Positions 33,474 through 41,402 of a DNA stretch of 64,000 nucleotides are shown piece after piece. Origin of the DNA: Ornithinimicrobium avium (GTDB lineage Bacteria > Actinomycetota > Actinomycetes > Actinomycetales > Dermatophilaceae). The translations under genes and the position numbers were made by a program. How positions within the stretch are numbered: the first letter of the stretch is position 1; each line of letters begins with the position of its first letter. The notes under the pieces are model-generated. The model had not been told where the DNA came from. It searched no databases and saw only the letters and a list, made by a program, of their open reading frames with translations. The DNA lies in the NCBI RefSeq assembly GCF_003351765.1, contig NZ_CP031229.1:2232001-2296000 (forward strand), written 5' to 3'.

Positions 33474-33489
33474 GTCTGGGATGCGAGAC
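33474..33489 (-). promoter_or_regulatory. HutR-type operator upstream of hutH
   Basis: GTCTGGGATGCGAGAC on the plus strand as printed; GTCT and AGAC are the outer arms. It differs at one position from the minus-strand copy in front of hutU. It abuts a GATAGG -10-like stretch (33467-33473), so a bound regulator would touch polymerase directly. The ASCH gene on the other side could also be affected. Confidence 0.6.
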
Positions 33490-33507
33490 AGGACCGGCGT
33501 CCGAGGC

Positions 33508-33553
33508 GGCGCCGGGCGTGGCGCGCCGGCGCCGGGCGTGGCGCGCCGGCGCC
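33508..33553. repeat. 20-bp tandem repeat, 2.3 copies, with GGCGCC and GGCGCGCC
   Basis: Units run 33508-33527 and 33528-33547, with the first six bases of a third. They are exact copies and entirely G/C apart from one T per unit. The repeat lies between the hutH operator and the ASCH start. Confidence 0.8.
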
Positions 33554-33599
33554 CTGCGTACGGGCAGCGGCCGGTGCCGCCGCTCCCAGGGCCACCCTC

Positions 33600-33605
33600 T
33601 ACCTT
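33600..33605 (+). promoter_or_regulatory. Leaderless -10 box, ASCH gene
   Basis: TACCTT, seven bases before the ATG at 33613. Confidence 0.45.
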
Positions 33606-33612
33606 GGTCGCC

Positions 33613-34302
33613 ATGGACGACGCCCTGATCAGCGCCTTCTGGGCGGACGCACGGCTGCGGGGCGGGATCAACCCGGTCGCCGGCTACCTCGGGGCGACGG
33701 CCGCCGACACGCTTCCCCCGCCGGCGTGGTCGTTCGGCGCCGCCCCGCTCGAGGCCGACCGGCTGCTGGCGCAGGTGCTCGCCGGGCGCAAGACTGCGAC
33801 GACGAGCGCGCTGTGGGACTACGAGGAGGAGGCGCGCGCCCGGGCGGAGGCCGAGCGGGAGGAGCCAGGCGGTGAGGCGGACGGCGGTGAGCTGGACCTC
33901 GGTGAGGTGGACCACGGTGAGGTGGACCACGGTGAGGTGGACCACGGTGGGGACGGTGCCCGCGGCCACGGCGGCGACACCCTGACCAGGACCCGGCTCG
34001 ACCTGGCGCTGCCGGCCCCCGGGTCGTTGTCGATCGTGGTCGACGGCCAGGACGTGCCCAGGGCGCTGATCCGGACGACGCACGTGGAGCTCGTGCCCTA
34101 CGGCGAGGTCGACGAGGCGCACGCCCTGCGCGAGGGGTTCGGGTCGTTGGCGCAGTGGCGCGCGGAGCACCGGCGGTTCTTCAGCGAGCACGCGCCGGCG
34201 GACCACGAGCTCACCGACGGGACGATGCTCGTGCTGGAGCGCTTCGTGGTGCTCGTGCCCGCCAGGGCGCGCCGGGCGGCCAGGCGGGCCGGCCTGCTCT
34301 AG
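33613..34302 (+). CDS. ASCH domain protein with a pentapeptide-repeat insertion
   Basis: A 229-residue protein of the ASCH (RNA-binding, PUA-like) superfamily: the N-terminal lead FWADARLRGGINP and the GRKTATTSALWDYE segment (about 60-73) match bacterial ASCH proteins, as do the C-terminal HRRFFSE and DHELTDGTMLVLERF stretches. Between them an acidic GE(V/L)DH repeat (about 91-113) is inserted, encoded by a 15-bp tandem repeat. Members are thought to bind RNA or to hydrolyse N4-acetylcytidine; no function is proven here. The start ATG at 33613 follows TACCTT at leaderless distance. Confidence 0.75.
   Translation: MDDALISAFWADARLRGGINPVAGYLGATAADTLPPPAWSFGAAPLEADRLLAQVLAGRKTATTSALWDYEEEARARAEAEREEPGGEADGGELDLGEVDHGEVDHGEVDHGGDGARGHGGDTLTRTRLDLALPAPGSLSIVVDGQDVPRALIRTTHVELVPYGEVDEAHALREGFGSLAQWRAEHRRFFSEHAPADHELTDGTMLVLERFVVLVPARARRAARRAGLL
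33886..33945 (+). repeat. 15-bp tandem repeat inside the ASCH gene
   Basis: Three exact units of GGTGAGGTGGACCAC (33901-33945) preceded by one degenerate unit. They encode GEVDH repeats, keep the reading frame, and so can vary in number without breaking the protein. Confidence 0.85.
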
Positions 34303-34308
34303 GAGCGC

Positions 34309-34959
34309 TCAGCGCACGTCGAGGAACCACATCCCCGAGCGCAGCGTGCGCTCCCCCTGCTCGAGGACGAGCGGGCGCCCGAAGAGCGGGCCGTCGACGA
34401 CCACCGTGTGGAACTCGCCGTACTCCCCCGACGGGTCGACCCCGGCCGCCTGCAGCTCGGCGACGACCTGCTCGTCCATCACCCGGCCGAGCAGGTCGAG
34501 CGGGACCATCTTGTCCTTGACGGCGACGATCATCGCGCGGAATCCCTGGTCCACCACCGACCGGGCGTGCCCGGTGGTGTCGCGCTTCCACAGCGGCAGG
34601 AGCGCGGTGGTGCCCGCCTCGCGGGCCAGCCGCTGCTGCCACTCACGGTGACCCTCGACGTCCAGGTCCCCGAAGACGCCGGTGGTGAACCCGTCCTGCG
34701 CGGCGCCGCGCACGAGGCCGAGGAGGGCCTGGGCATACTCCGACCAGGACGACGCCGCGAAGCGGATCGGCACCCCGATCGCCTCCGCCTGCCGGACCAG
34801 CACGTCGCGGTGCAGGCCGTGCGAGCGCGAGCGCTCGCCGTCCTCGGTGAGCATCGTCAGCAGCAGGGCGGGGTCCTCGCGCCGCCACACCTCGTGCAGC
34901 GCCGCCGCACAGTCCTTGCCGCCGCTCCACGAGCAGTACAGCCCTGCCATCCGCACCAT
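34309..34959 (-). CDS. Diphthine-ammonia-ligase-like ATP pyrophosphatase (Dph6/DUF71 family)
   Basis: A 216-residue adenine-nucleotide alpha hydrolase with the PP-loop SGGKD (about 13-17) near the N-terminus and the family's C-terminal GEYGEFHTVVVDGP signature (about 180-193). The eukaryotic and archaeal relative amidates diphthine on EF-2, a modification bacteria lack, so the substrate here must differ. The start is uncertain between ATG 34959 and ATG 34950. It converges on the ASCH gene with a six-base gap. Confidence 0.8.
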   Translation of the reverse strand: MVRMAGLYCSWSGGKDCAAALHEVWRREDPALLLTMLTEDGERSRSHGLHRDVLVRQAEAIGVPIRFAASSWSEYAQALLGLVRGAAQDGFTTGVFGDLDVEGHREWQQRLAREAGTTALLPLWKRDTTGHARSVVDQGFRAMIVAVKDKMVPLDLLGRVMDEQVVAELQAAGVDPSGEYGEFHTVVVDGPLFGRPLVLEQGERTLRSGMWFLDVR

Positions 34960-35109
34960 CCTGTCCTCGCCGCGGACCGTCCGCGCCTCCTCCGATCCTA
35001 GGAGGGCGGCCCCGAGCCGGCCCGGAAGGTGCCCCCGACCGCGCGGCGGTGGTGCAGCCGACCGCGGCGGCGCAGCAGCCGGACCCGGCGCGGCACCGGG
35101 GCGCGACGG

Positions 35110-35115
35110 CATACT
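35110..35115 (+). promoter_or_regulatory. Leaderless -10 box, IclR gene
   Basis: CATACT, six bases before the ATG at 35122, inside a GGCATACT motif. Confidence 0.45.
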
Positions 35116-35121
35116 GACCGG

Positions 35122-35895
35122 ATGGCCAACGCACCCGCCGCGGCGCACGCGCTCGACGTGCTCGTGCTGCTGGCGCAGCACGCCTCGCCGCTGCCGGCGG
35201 CGAGCATCGCGCGGGAGCTGGGACTGCCCCGTTCCACGACCTACCACCTGCTCGCCGTGCTCGTGGACCGCGGGTTCGTGCTGCACCTGCCGGAGGAGCG
35301 GCGCTACGGGCTGGGGGTGACGGCCTTCGAGCTGGGGTCGGCCTACACCCGGCACGCGCCGCTGCAGCGGCTGGCGCGCCCCGTCCTGGCCCGGCTGGCC
35401 GACTCGACCGGCCAGAACGCCCACCTCGGGGTGCTCCACGGGCGCGACGTGGTCTACGTCGTCGAGGAACGGGTCGCCGGACGCCCCTCCCTGGTCAGCG
35501 ACCTGGGCGTGCGGCTACCGGCCTCGCTGACGGCGACCGGCCTGGCGATCCTGGCCGCCCTGCCCGCCGCGCAGGTGCGGGCGCTCTTCCCGTCGGCCGA
35601 CGCCTTCGTGCAGCGCCACGGGGTCGGGCCCACGTCGCTGTCGACGCTGCGCCCCCACCTGTCCCGGACCAGGACCCGCGGGTATGCCGTGGAGGAGGGA
35701 CTCGTCACCCCCGGTCTGGACTCGGTCGCCACCGCGGTGCTCGACCCCGCGGGTCACCCCGTCGCCGCCGTCGCGGTGACCGCCGAGAGCACGCACCTGG
35801 CGGGGGCGGCGCGGGAGCAGGTCGTGGGGAAGGTACGGCGCACGGCGCAGGAGGTGTCGCGGCGGATGGGACGTCGGGAAGCCCGTGCACACTAG
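35122..35895 (+). CDS. hutR: IclR family regulator, probable HutR
   Basis: A 257-residue regulator with an N-terminal winged helix (about 8-65; ASIARELGLPRSTTYHLLAVL is the recognition region) and a C-terminal IclR effector domain (about 80-245, with GRPSLVSDLGVRLPASLTATGLAILA typical). It sits 1.7 kb from hutH, and hutH and hutU carry a palindromic site resembling the HutR box of Corynebacterium, whose HutR is also an IclR protein that activates hut genes. I infer that this is HutR. No copy of the site is visible in front of its own gene. It could instead control only the downstream transporter. Confidence 0.75.
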   Translation: MANAPAAAHALDVLVLLAQHASPLPAASIARELGLPRSTTYHLLAVLVDRGFVLHLPEERRYGLGVTAFELGSAYTRHAPLQRLARPVLARLADSTGQNAHLGVLHGRDVVYVVEERVAGRPSLVSDLGVRLPASLTATGLAILAALPAAQVRALFPSADAFVQRHGVGPTSLSTLRPHLSRTRTRGYAVEEGLVTPGLDSVATAVLDPAGHPVAAVAVTAESTHLAGAAREQVVGKVRRTAQEVSRRMGRREARAH

Positions 35896-35898
35896 GGT
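35893..35898 (+). promoter_or_regulatory. Leaderless -10 box, transporter gene
   Basis: TAGGGT, six bases before the ATG at 35905; the box overlaps the stop codon of the IclR gene. Confidence 0.5.
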
Positions 35899-35904
35899 CG
35901 CTGC

Positions 35905-37323
35905 ATGACGGACGTCGGGCTGCGCCGGGAGCGGGTCCCGCGCCGCGCGGTCGCGGGCTACGCCGCCGGCAGCGTGGGCACGGGCGGGTTCGGCACGCTT
36001 CCGGGCCTGGTGCTCGCCTACTACCTCACCGACACCCTCGCCGTCCCCGCGCTGCTCGCCTCGGTCGCCGTCGCGCTGCCCAAGGTCTGGGACGTGGCGA
36101 TCGACCCGGTCGTCGGGTCGTGGTCGGACCACGAGCTGCGCCGCCGGTCGACGCGGACCCGGCTGATGACGCTGGGGGCGCTCACCCTGCCGGTGGGCTT
36201 CGTCGCGACCTTCGCGGCGCCGACGACGCTGGGCCCGTGGGCCTCCGCGGCCTGGGTGGTGGTCGCGTTCCTGCTGGCGACGACCTCGTTCAGCCTGTTC
36301 CAGGTGCCCTACATCGCGCTGCCGGCCGACCTGACCGACGGCTACCGGGAGCGGACGCGGCTGCTCGGCTGGCGGATCGCGGCCCTGGCGCTGACGATCC
36401 TCGTCGTGGGCGCCGGCGGACCGGCGGTGCGGGACGCCGCCGGTGGCGGCCCGCGCGGCTACCTGCTGATGGGGATCGTCGTGGCCGCGCTCCTGCTCGT
36501 GGGCATGCTCGGCACGGTGCTCGGCACCCGGGGGCTCACCGCGCCGACCGACGTCGCCGGGACCGATCTCGCAGGGACCGACGTCGCCGGGGCCGACGTC
36601 GCAGGGGCCGACCTCCCACCCGCCGACGACGCGGGGAGCGAGGCCGTGCCGACCTTGGCCACCGGCTACCGGGCGGGCCTGCACGCCCTGCGCGAGCACA
36701 CGGCATACCGGGTGCTCCTCGGGGTGTTCGTGCTCCAGGCGGTGGCGACCGGCATGATGCTCGCCGCCGCGCAGTACGTCGCCACCTACACCCTCGGGTC
36801 GCAGGCCGCGCTGACCTTCCTGTTCGCGGCGCTCGTCGGTCCGGCGCTCCTGGTCATGCCGCTGTGGACCTGGTATGCCGCGCGCCGCGGCAAGGCCCGG
36901 TCCCTCACCGTGGCCTCCGTGCTCTTCATCGGTGCCGCGCTCGCGCTGGTGGCGATGCCGGTGGCACCGGACTGGTGGGCGTACGCGTGCGTCGCCGTCG
37001 CCGGCCTCGCCTATGCCGGCATGCAGCTCTTCCCGCTGGCGATGCTGCCCGACGTGATCAGCCGTGCGGGCCGGGAGCAGGGCGGTGCGATGAGCGGGCT
37101 GTGGACCGCCGGCGAGACGGCCGGACTGGCCAGCGGGCCGGTGCTCGTGCTGCTCATGCTGGCGCTGGGCGGGTTCGTGTCCAGCGCCGCCGGCGTGCCG
37201 GCGGAGCAGCCGCCCGCAGCCCTCTCGGCCGTCGTGCTCGCCTTCTCGGTGGCCCCGGCGGTGCTGGTCGCCGTGAGCCTGGTGCTGCTGCGCCGCTACG
37301 AGGAGCCGGAGGTGGCCCTGTGA
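35905..37323 (+). CDS. MFS/GPH-type cation symporter
   Basis: A 472-residue transporter of the glycoside-pentoside-hexuronide (MelB-like) type: AYYLTDTLAVPALLASVAVALPKVWDVAIDPVVGSWSD is the hallmark of helix 1-2 with the cation-site Asp. A central loop (about 214-233) consists of Asp-Val-Ala-Gly pentapeptide repeats. It lies between the probable hutR and a PLP enzyme, with a four-base overlap to the latter (GTGA), so it may import histidine, urocanate or the substrate of that enzyme. The family usually carries sugars, so the assignment remains open. Confidence 0.78.
   Translation: MTDVGLRRERVPRRAVAGYAAGSVGTGGFGTLPGLVLAYYLTDTLAVPALLASVAVALPKVWDVAIDPVVGSWSDHELRRRSTRTRLMTLGALTLPVGFVATFAAPTTLGPWASAAWVVVAFLLATTSFSLFQVPYIALPADLTDGYRERTRLLGWRIAALALTILVVGAGGPAVRDAAGGGPRGYLLMGIVVAALLLVGMLGTVLGTRGLTAPTDVAGTDLAGTDVAGADVAGADLPPADDAGSEAVPTLATGYRAGLHALREHTAYRVLLGVFVLQAVATGMMLAAAQYVATYTLGSQAALTFLFAALVGPALLVMPLWTWYAARRGKARSLTVASVLFIGAALALVAMPVAPDWWAYACVAVAGLAYAGMQLFPLAMLPDVISRAGREQGGAMSGLWTAGETAGLASGPVLVLLMLALGGFVSSAAGVPAEQPPAALSAVVLAFSVAPAVLVAVSLVLLRRYEEPEVAL
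36547..36621 (+). repeat. 15-bp tandem repeat inside the transporter gene
   Basis: Five units (36547-36561, 36562-36576, 36577-36591, 36592-36606, and a degenerate 36607-36621) encode DVAGT/DLAGT/DVAGA/DLPPA in the central cytoplasmic loop. Confidence 0.8.
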
Positions 37324-38927
37324 CCGGTCTCGACCCAGACCCTGCGCACCCGTCGGCCGAAGAGCTGCTCGGGCGGCTCACGGCATACCGGTCGCACGAC
37401 GCACCGACCCACGGCGGGCGCGTGCTGTCCTACGTCTACGACAGCGGGCGGCCCGACCTGGACCGGTTGGCGGGCGAGGCTGCCCAACAGATGCTGTGGG
37501 TCAACGGCCTGGACCCGACGACCTTTCCCTCGGTCGCGCTGCTCGAGGGTGACCTGGTGCGGTTCGGGCGCGAGATGCTGCACGGGCCGGAGGTGACCGG
37601 GTCGGTCACCTCCGGCGGCACGGAGAGCTGCCTGCTCGCGGTCCTCGCGGCGCGGCAGAGATGGGCCCGGAACGCTCAGGACGCGACGGCTGCGCGACCG
37701 CGGCTGGTGCTGCCGGCGAGCGCGCACGCGGCGTTCCACAAGGCTGCCCACGTCTTCGGCCTGGAGGTCGTCGTGGTCCCCGTCGACCCGGCGACGGGCC
37801 GTCCCTGCGCCGCCCGGATGGTCGCGGCGCTCGATCAGCCCGACGTGGCGCTCGTGGTCGTCTCGGCGCCGTCCTACCCGCACGGCGTCGTCGACCCCGT
37901 GGCCGAGGTCGCCGGCGCCGCGGCCGAGCGCGGGATCCCCTGCCACGTCGACGCCTGCATCGGTGGCCTGGTGCTGCCCTGGTGGGAGGCGGCCGGCGGC
38001 GGACCCGTCCCGCCGTGGGACTTCGCCGTCCCCGGGGTGAGCAGCATCAGCGCAGACCTGCACAAGTACGGCTTCGCGCCCAAGGGTGCCTCGCTCCTGC
38101 TCTTCGCCGACGGCGAGCTGGACCGGGCCCGCTACTTCGCCCTCACCGGCTGGCCCGGCTACCCGGTCGTCAACCCCACGCTGCTGGGCACCCGCTCGGC
38201 GACGTCGCTCGCCGCCGCCTGGGCGGTGGTCGGGGCGCTGGGTGCCGACGGGTACGTCGAGCTGACCGGCCGGACCGTCCGGGCGACCGCCGCCGTGCGG
38301 GCCGCGGTCGAGGACGTCGAGGGCCTGCGCGTGCTCGCCGACCCGGTCGGGCCGCTCCTGGCGGTCGGTGCGGACGATGCCCTGCCGCCGGAGCGACGGG
38401 TGGACCCGCACGCGTGGGCCGCCGCGGTAGCCAGGCGTGGTTTCGTGCTGCAGGGGCAGCCCGGGATGACGCAGGCCGACGGGACCGTGCTCCCCCGCTC
38501 CACGCACCTGACGATGACGCCCGTGACCGAGGACGTGCTCCCCGACCTGGTGGTGGCGCTGCGGGAGGCCGCCGACGAGGTGCGCGGGCGGTCGTCGGGC
38601 GGCGGACAAGGGGCGGAGGCCGGGGGTGCCGGTCAGGACACCACGGCCAGGACCACGGCACCTGCCGGGCCGCACGGCATACCCGATCCGCAGGCGCTGG
38701 CCGAGGCTGCCCGTGCCGGGGGCGAGCTCGACCTGACCATGGTGCTGGCACTCATCGAGGCGCTGCCGAGAGAGCAGTCGGCCGAGCTGCTCCGCCAGTT
38801 CCTCGCCGCGTTCACTGCACCGCGGCAGGCGCACGGTCCCGCTCAGAACGGCGGTGGCGTGTCGTCGGGGCATGTCCATCCCCTCCCTCGACCGTCCCGG
38901 TCATCCTTGCCACCGTCGCGGCCGTGA
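37320..38927 (+). CDS. PLP-dependent decarboxylase, sphingosine-1-phosphate-lyase-like
   Basis: A 535-residue fold-type I PLP enzyme. SGGTESCLLAVLAARQRW is the phosphate-binding part, HVDACIGG carries the Asp that pairs with the pyridine nitrogen, and K249 in SADLHKYGFAPKGAS is the Schiff-base lysine in the wording typical of sphingosine-1-phosphate lyases. Bacterial members cleave or decarboxylate amino acid or phosphoamine substrates; the substrate is unknown. Residues beyond about 425 form a disordered Gly/Ala-rich linker and a short helical tail. The last 85 bases overlap the end of the HNH gene on the other strand, so the true C-terminus may be shorter. GTG 37320 overlaps the transporter stop. 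Confidence 0.82.
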   Translation: MTGLDPDPAHPSAEELLGRLTAYRSHDAPTHGGRVLSYVYDSGRPDLDRLAGEAAQQMLWVNGLDPTTFPSVALLEGDLVRFGREMLHGPEVTGSVTSGGTESCLLAVLAARQRWARNAQDATAARPRLVLPASAHAAFHKAAHVFGLEVVVVPVDPATGRPCAARMVAALDQPDVALVVVSAPSYPHGVVDPVAEVAGAAAERGIPCHVDACIGGLVLPWWEAAGGGPVPPWDFAVPGVSSISADLHKYGFAPKGASLLLFADGELDRARYFALTGWPGYPVVNPTLLGTRSATSLAAAWAVVGALGADGYVELTGRTVRATAAVRAAVEDVEGLRVLADPVGPLLAVGADDALPPERRVDPHAWAAAVARRGFVLQGQPGMTQADGTVLPRSTHLTMTPVTEDVLPDLVVALREAADEVRGRSSGGGQGAEAGGAGQDTTARTTAPAGPHGIPDPQALAEAARAGGELDLTMVLALIEALPREQSAELLRQFLAAFTAPRQAHGPAQNGGGVSSGHVHPLPRPSRSSLPPSRP

Positions 38928-41215
38928 TCCTCGCTGCCACTGTCTTGCCCGCCGCCGCCTGAACCTTCTGTGCTCTCGTCGACCAGGCCGAGGATCTCCT
39001 CGGGGGTGATCGGTCGTGGTGGCAGTCCCGGTCGACGGCCACCGTCGGCGTCACGGTGGGTGGCGGTGCGCCAGTCGCCGAGGATCAGCCAGTCCTCCGA
39101 GCCGGGGATGTCGTCCTCGGCGCCGGTCCGTTCCCCGTCCGCGCGGGAGACCATCGCGGCGTAGAGCAGCTGGTTGGCCAGGTCCCGCCGGGCGGCCAGG
39201 TCGGCCGCGCCCGTCCGGCTGGCGCGACCGGGCTCGGGGGCGAGACGGTCGAAGGCGTCGGAGTACTGGCGGTAGTCGTGGGCGCGGGTCCGGGCGACCT
39301 GTCCCAGCAGCGTGGTCCAGGTCAGGTCCCGTCGGGGCGTCATGACCGTGCGGACCAGCTTCTTGGTCTTGCGCCAGTGGTCGAGCCTGGACTTGGCGTT
39401 GAGGTTGACCTCGGTCGTCGGCCCGCCGTCGGCGTGCTCGTGCTCGTGGTCCAGCTCGCACGCGGACGCCGGCCGGCGACAGCCCGGGCCGCGGCCGTAG
39501 ACGTCGGCCGCGCGGATCTGGCGGCGCATGTCTGCGTCCGGGGCGTAGCGGGCGACGGTGCGCTCGATGCACCGACCGTCGGCCGGGTCGGTCAGCAGTC
39601 GGTAGAACGTCGAGCCGGGCCGCAGCGCGATCACCCGCGCCTGGGCAGGGCTCACCCACCCGGCCGGAAACCCGCGCAGCTCACCCACACCTCGTGGTCG
39701 CGCCTCCGTGCGCCGCCGCCTGTTGCGTTGCTCGTCCGGCTGTCTGTGCTGTTGGTCGTCCTGGCGTCTGTGCTCTTGGTCGTCCTGCCCAGGTTCGTCG
39801 CCGACCGGCGCTGGAGGACCATCGTCCGTCGCCGATGGAGGCCCCTCGTCGGGAGATCGCGGCCAGTCGTCCGGGGATCGCGGCCAGTCGTCCGGGGATC
39901 GCGGCCGGTCGTCCGGGGATCGCGGCCGGTCGTCGGTGTGCAGGTCGTGCCGCGGTGAGGCACCCGGAAGCGGAGGCATGCTGAAGGCGTCCCCGGCCCG
40001 GGTGGCTGTGCTCTCACCGGACCGCGTGGACCCGCCGACGGTCGGGCCGCCGCCGAGGGTCGGGCCGCCGCCGACGGGGCCGACGGGGCCGACGGGGCCG
40101 ACGGGCCGGCCATCGCAGCGGGGGCAGACGACCCGTCCGAGCAGTGCGTCCCAGGGGACGACGAGCTCGACCTGGCCGGCCGGCGTGGCCTCGACGATCG
40201 AGCGCAGTGCCTCCACGTCGGCCGGGGTGACGATCGCGTCCGGGTCGTCCTCGTCGGGACCCGGCAGGTCCACCACGCCGAAGATCAGCAGGCAGGCCAC
40301 GATGTCCGCCCGCAGCTGGGCCAGGGTCCGCTCGTCACCGGCCTTGCGGCACCGACGGGCCATCCCCTCGATCCGAGCGCTGAACGCCACCATCGTGGCC
40401 AGCGACCCGGTCACGGTGAACGTGGCCGTGCCGTCCTCGTGCACCTCCAGACCCGTCCCGCGACCGGGGTGCGCCAGCTCCCGCTCCTTGGTGGCGGCCT
40501 CCTCGTCCTGCTGCAGGTAGCGGGCGACCTCACGGTCCAACGCCGCGTAGTACTCCGCCTGGTGCCAGGGCCGCGAGGTCAGGTCACCGTCCGGATCGAG
40601 CCGCTCCACCGCCGCCAGGTCCGCATCGGTCCCGAACAACGCCTGCGCCACCGCGGTCGCGTCCGCGACCTCCAGCCTGGAGGTCTTGGACTGGAACCTG
40701 CGTACCAGCGCCCAGTGCACCTCCCCTCGGCGCAGCGCCCTCAGCACCGGTGCGCGCAGGGATCCCGGCAGGCAGGCCACCGCGACCAGCTGCCGCGCCT
40801 CGGTCACCCCGACCCCCAGGGCGACCTGCAGCTCACCGGCGACCGAGGCCTTGACCTCTGCCCGCCAGGCCCTCCGCCGGGTGATGCCCAGGTCCGTCGG
40901 CTCCCCCACGCCCCGCTCCCGCAGCAGCACCTCCCCCGTGCGCAGCACCAGGTCCTGCACGGACACCAGCACCGTGGCGTCCACCCCGCACCTCGCCCGC
41001 GCCATCGCCACCATGCCGGCGACCACCCCGAGCCCGTCGGCCGGAGGATCCACCGACGGGTGCGCACCGCCCTCCTGGACCGCCTGCGCGACCACGCCCT
41101 CCAGCCACGGACCGGCCAGGTCCTCGTCCAGCCCCAGCAGGTCGAGTGCCTCCCGCAGCACCTCTCGGGCGTCCTCGCCCGGGACGTCCCGCTCCTCGGA
41201 CAGCAGCGCCGCCAT
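38843..41215 (-). CDS. DUF222/13E12-repeat HNH endonuclease-like protein
   Basis: A 790-residue protein with a DUF222 region (about 1-360) and a C-terminal HNH nuclease-like domain (CRRPASACELDHEHEHADGGPT at about 575-597, with paired Cys, Asp-His and downstream Asn). Such proteins occur in many copies per genome in Micrococcales and Mycobacteriales and may be selfish or defence-related; their action is unproven. Between the domains is a long low-complexity linker with GPV and SPDDWPR repeats. The start could also be the GTG at 41224. Its 3' end overlaps the convergent PLP gene by 85 bases. Confidence 0.85.
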   Translation of the reverse strand: MAALLSEERDVPGEDAREVLREALDLLGLDEDLAGPWLEGVVAQAVQEGGAHPSVDPPADGLGVVAGMVAMARARCGVDATVLVSVQDLVLRTGEVLLRERGVGEPTDLGITRRRAWRAEVKASVAGELQVALGVGVTEARQLVAVACLPGSLRAPVLRALRRGEVHWALVRRFQSKTSRLEVADATAVAQALFGTDADLAAVERLDPDGDLTSRPWHQAEYYAALDREVARYLQQDEEAATKERELAHPGRGTGLEVHEDGTATFTVTGSLATMVAFSARIEGMARRCRKAGDERTLAQLRADIVACLLIFGVVDLPGPDEDDPDAIVTPADVEALRSIVEATPAGQVELVVPWDALLGRVVCPRCDGRPVGPVGPVGPVGGGPTLGGGPTVGGSTRSGESTATRAGDAFSMPPLPGASPRHDLHTDDRPRSPDDRPRSPDDWPRSPDDWPRSPDEGPPSATDDGPPAPVGDEPGQDDQEHRRQDDQQHRQPDEQRNRRRRTEARPRGVGELRGFPAGWVSPAQARVIALRPGSTFYRLLTDPADGRCIERTVARYAPDADMRRQIRAADVYGRGPGCRRPASACELDHEHEHADGGPTTEVNLNAKSRLDHWRKTKKLVRTVMTPRRDLTWTTLLGQVARTRAHDYRQYSDAFDRLAPEPGRASRTGAADLAARRDLANQLLYAAMVSRADGERTGAEDDIPGSEDWLILGDWRTATHRDADGGRRPGLPPRPITPEEILGLVDESTEGSGGGGQDSGSEDHGRDGGKDDRDGRGRGWTCPDDTPPPF
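39855..39934 (-). repeat. 21-bp tandem repeat in the HNH gene linker
   Basis: Nearly four units of 21 bp (39855, 39876, 39897, 39918) encoding seven-residue (D)D(W/R)PRSP(D) repeats. The first two units carry CCAGTCG and the last two CCGGTCG. Confidence 0.85.
40071..40106 (-). repeat. 9-bp tandem repeat in the HNH gene linker
   Basis: Four units of CCGACGGGG-type sequence encoding a GPV tripeptide repeat; an 18-bp two-copy repeat encoding GGGPT adjoins it at about 40036-40070. Confidence 0.75.
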
Positions 41216-41278
41216 GCCCCTCACCCCTTCCGGTGTCCTCCTCCGCCCGGCCCTTCCCCTACCTGCCGGGCATACCTC

Positions 41279-41284
41279 ATACTA
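41279..41284 (-). promoter_or_regulatory. Possible -10 box for the HNH gene
   Basis: TAGTAT on the minus strand in a locally AT-rich stretch (41269-41300), 55-65 bases before the start codon. The rest of the 41225-41402 gap shows only a cluster of CATAC motifs. Confidence 0.4.
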
Positions 41285-41389
41285 GAACACCCGTACGACA
41301 TACCCCCGAGTTTTCCACAGCGCGTCCCCAGCCGGTCAGGAATCCGTGTGGTCGGCGAGGGCCACCACCCCGCCGGACCGTCCCTGACG

Positions 41390-41395
41390 TAGCGT
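41390..41395 (+). promoter_or_regulatory. Leaderless -10 box, quinone oxidoreductase
   Basis: TAGCGT, seven bases before the ATG at 41403, identical in box and spacing to the one at 10402. Confidence 0.55.
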
Positions 41396-41402
41396 CGATG
41401 CC

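Noticed and set aside
39855..39934. Regular 21-bp repeats that could look like a CRISPR array
   Set aside because: Units are directly tandem without spacers, lie in frame within the HNH gene linker, and no cas gene is in the window.
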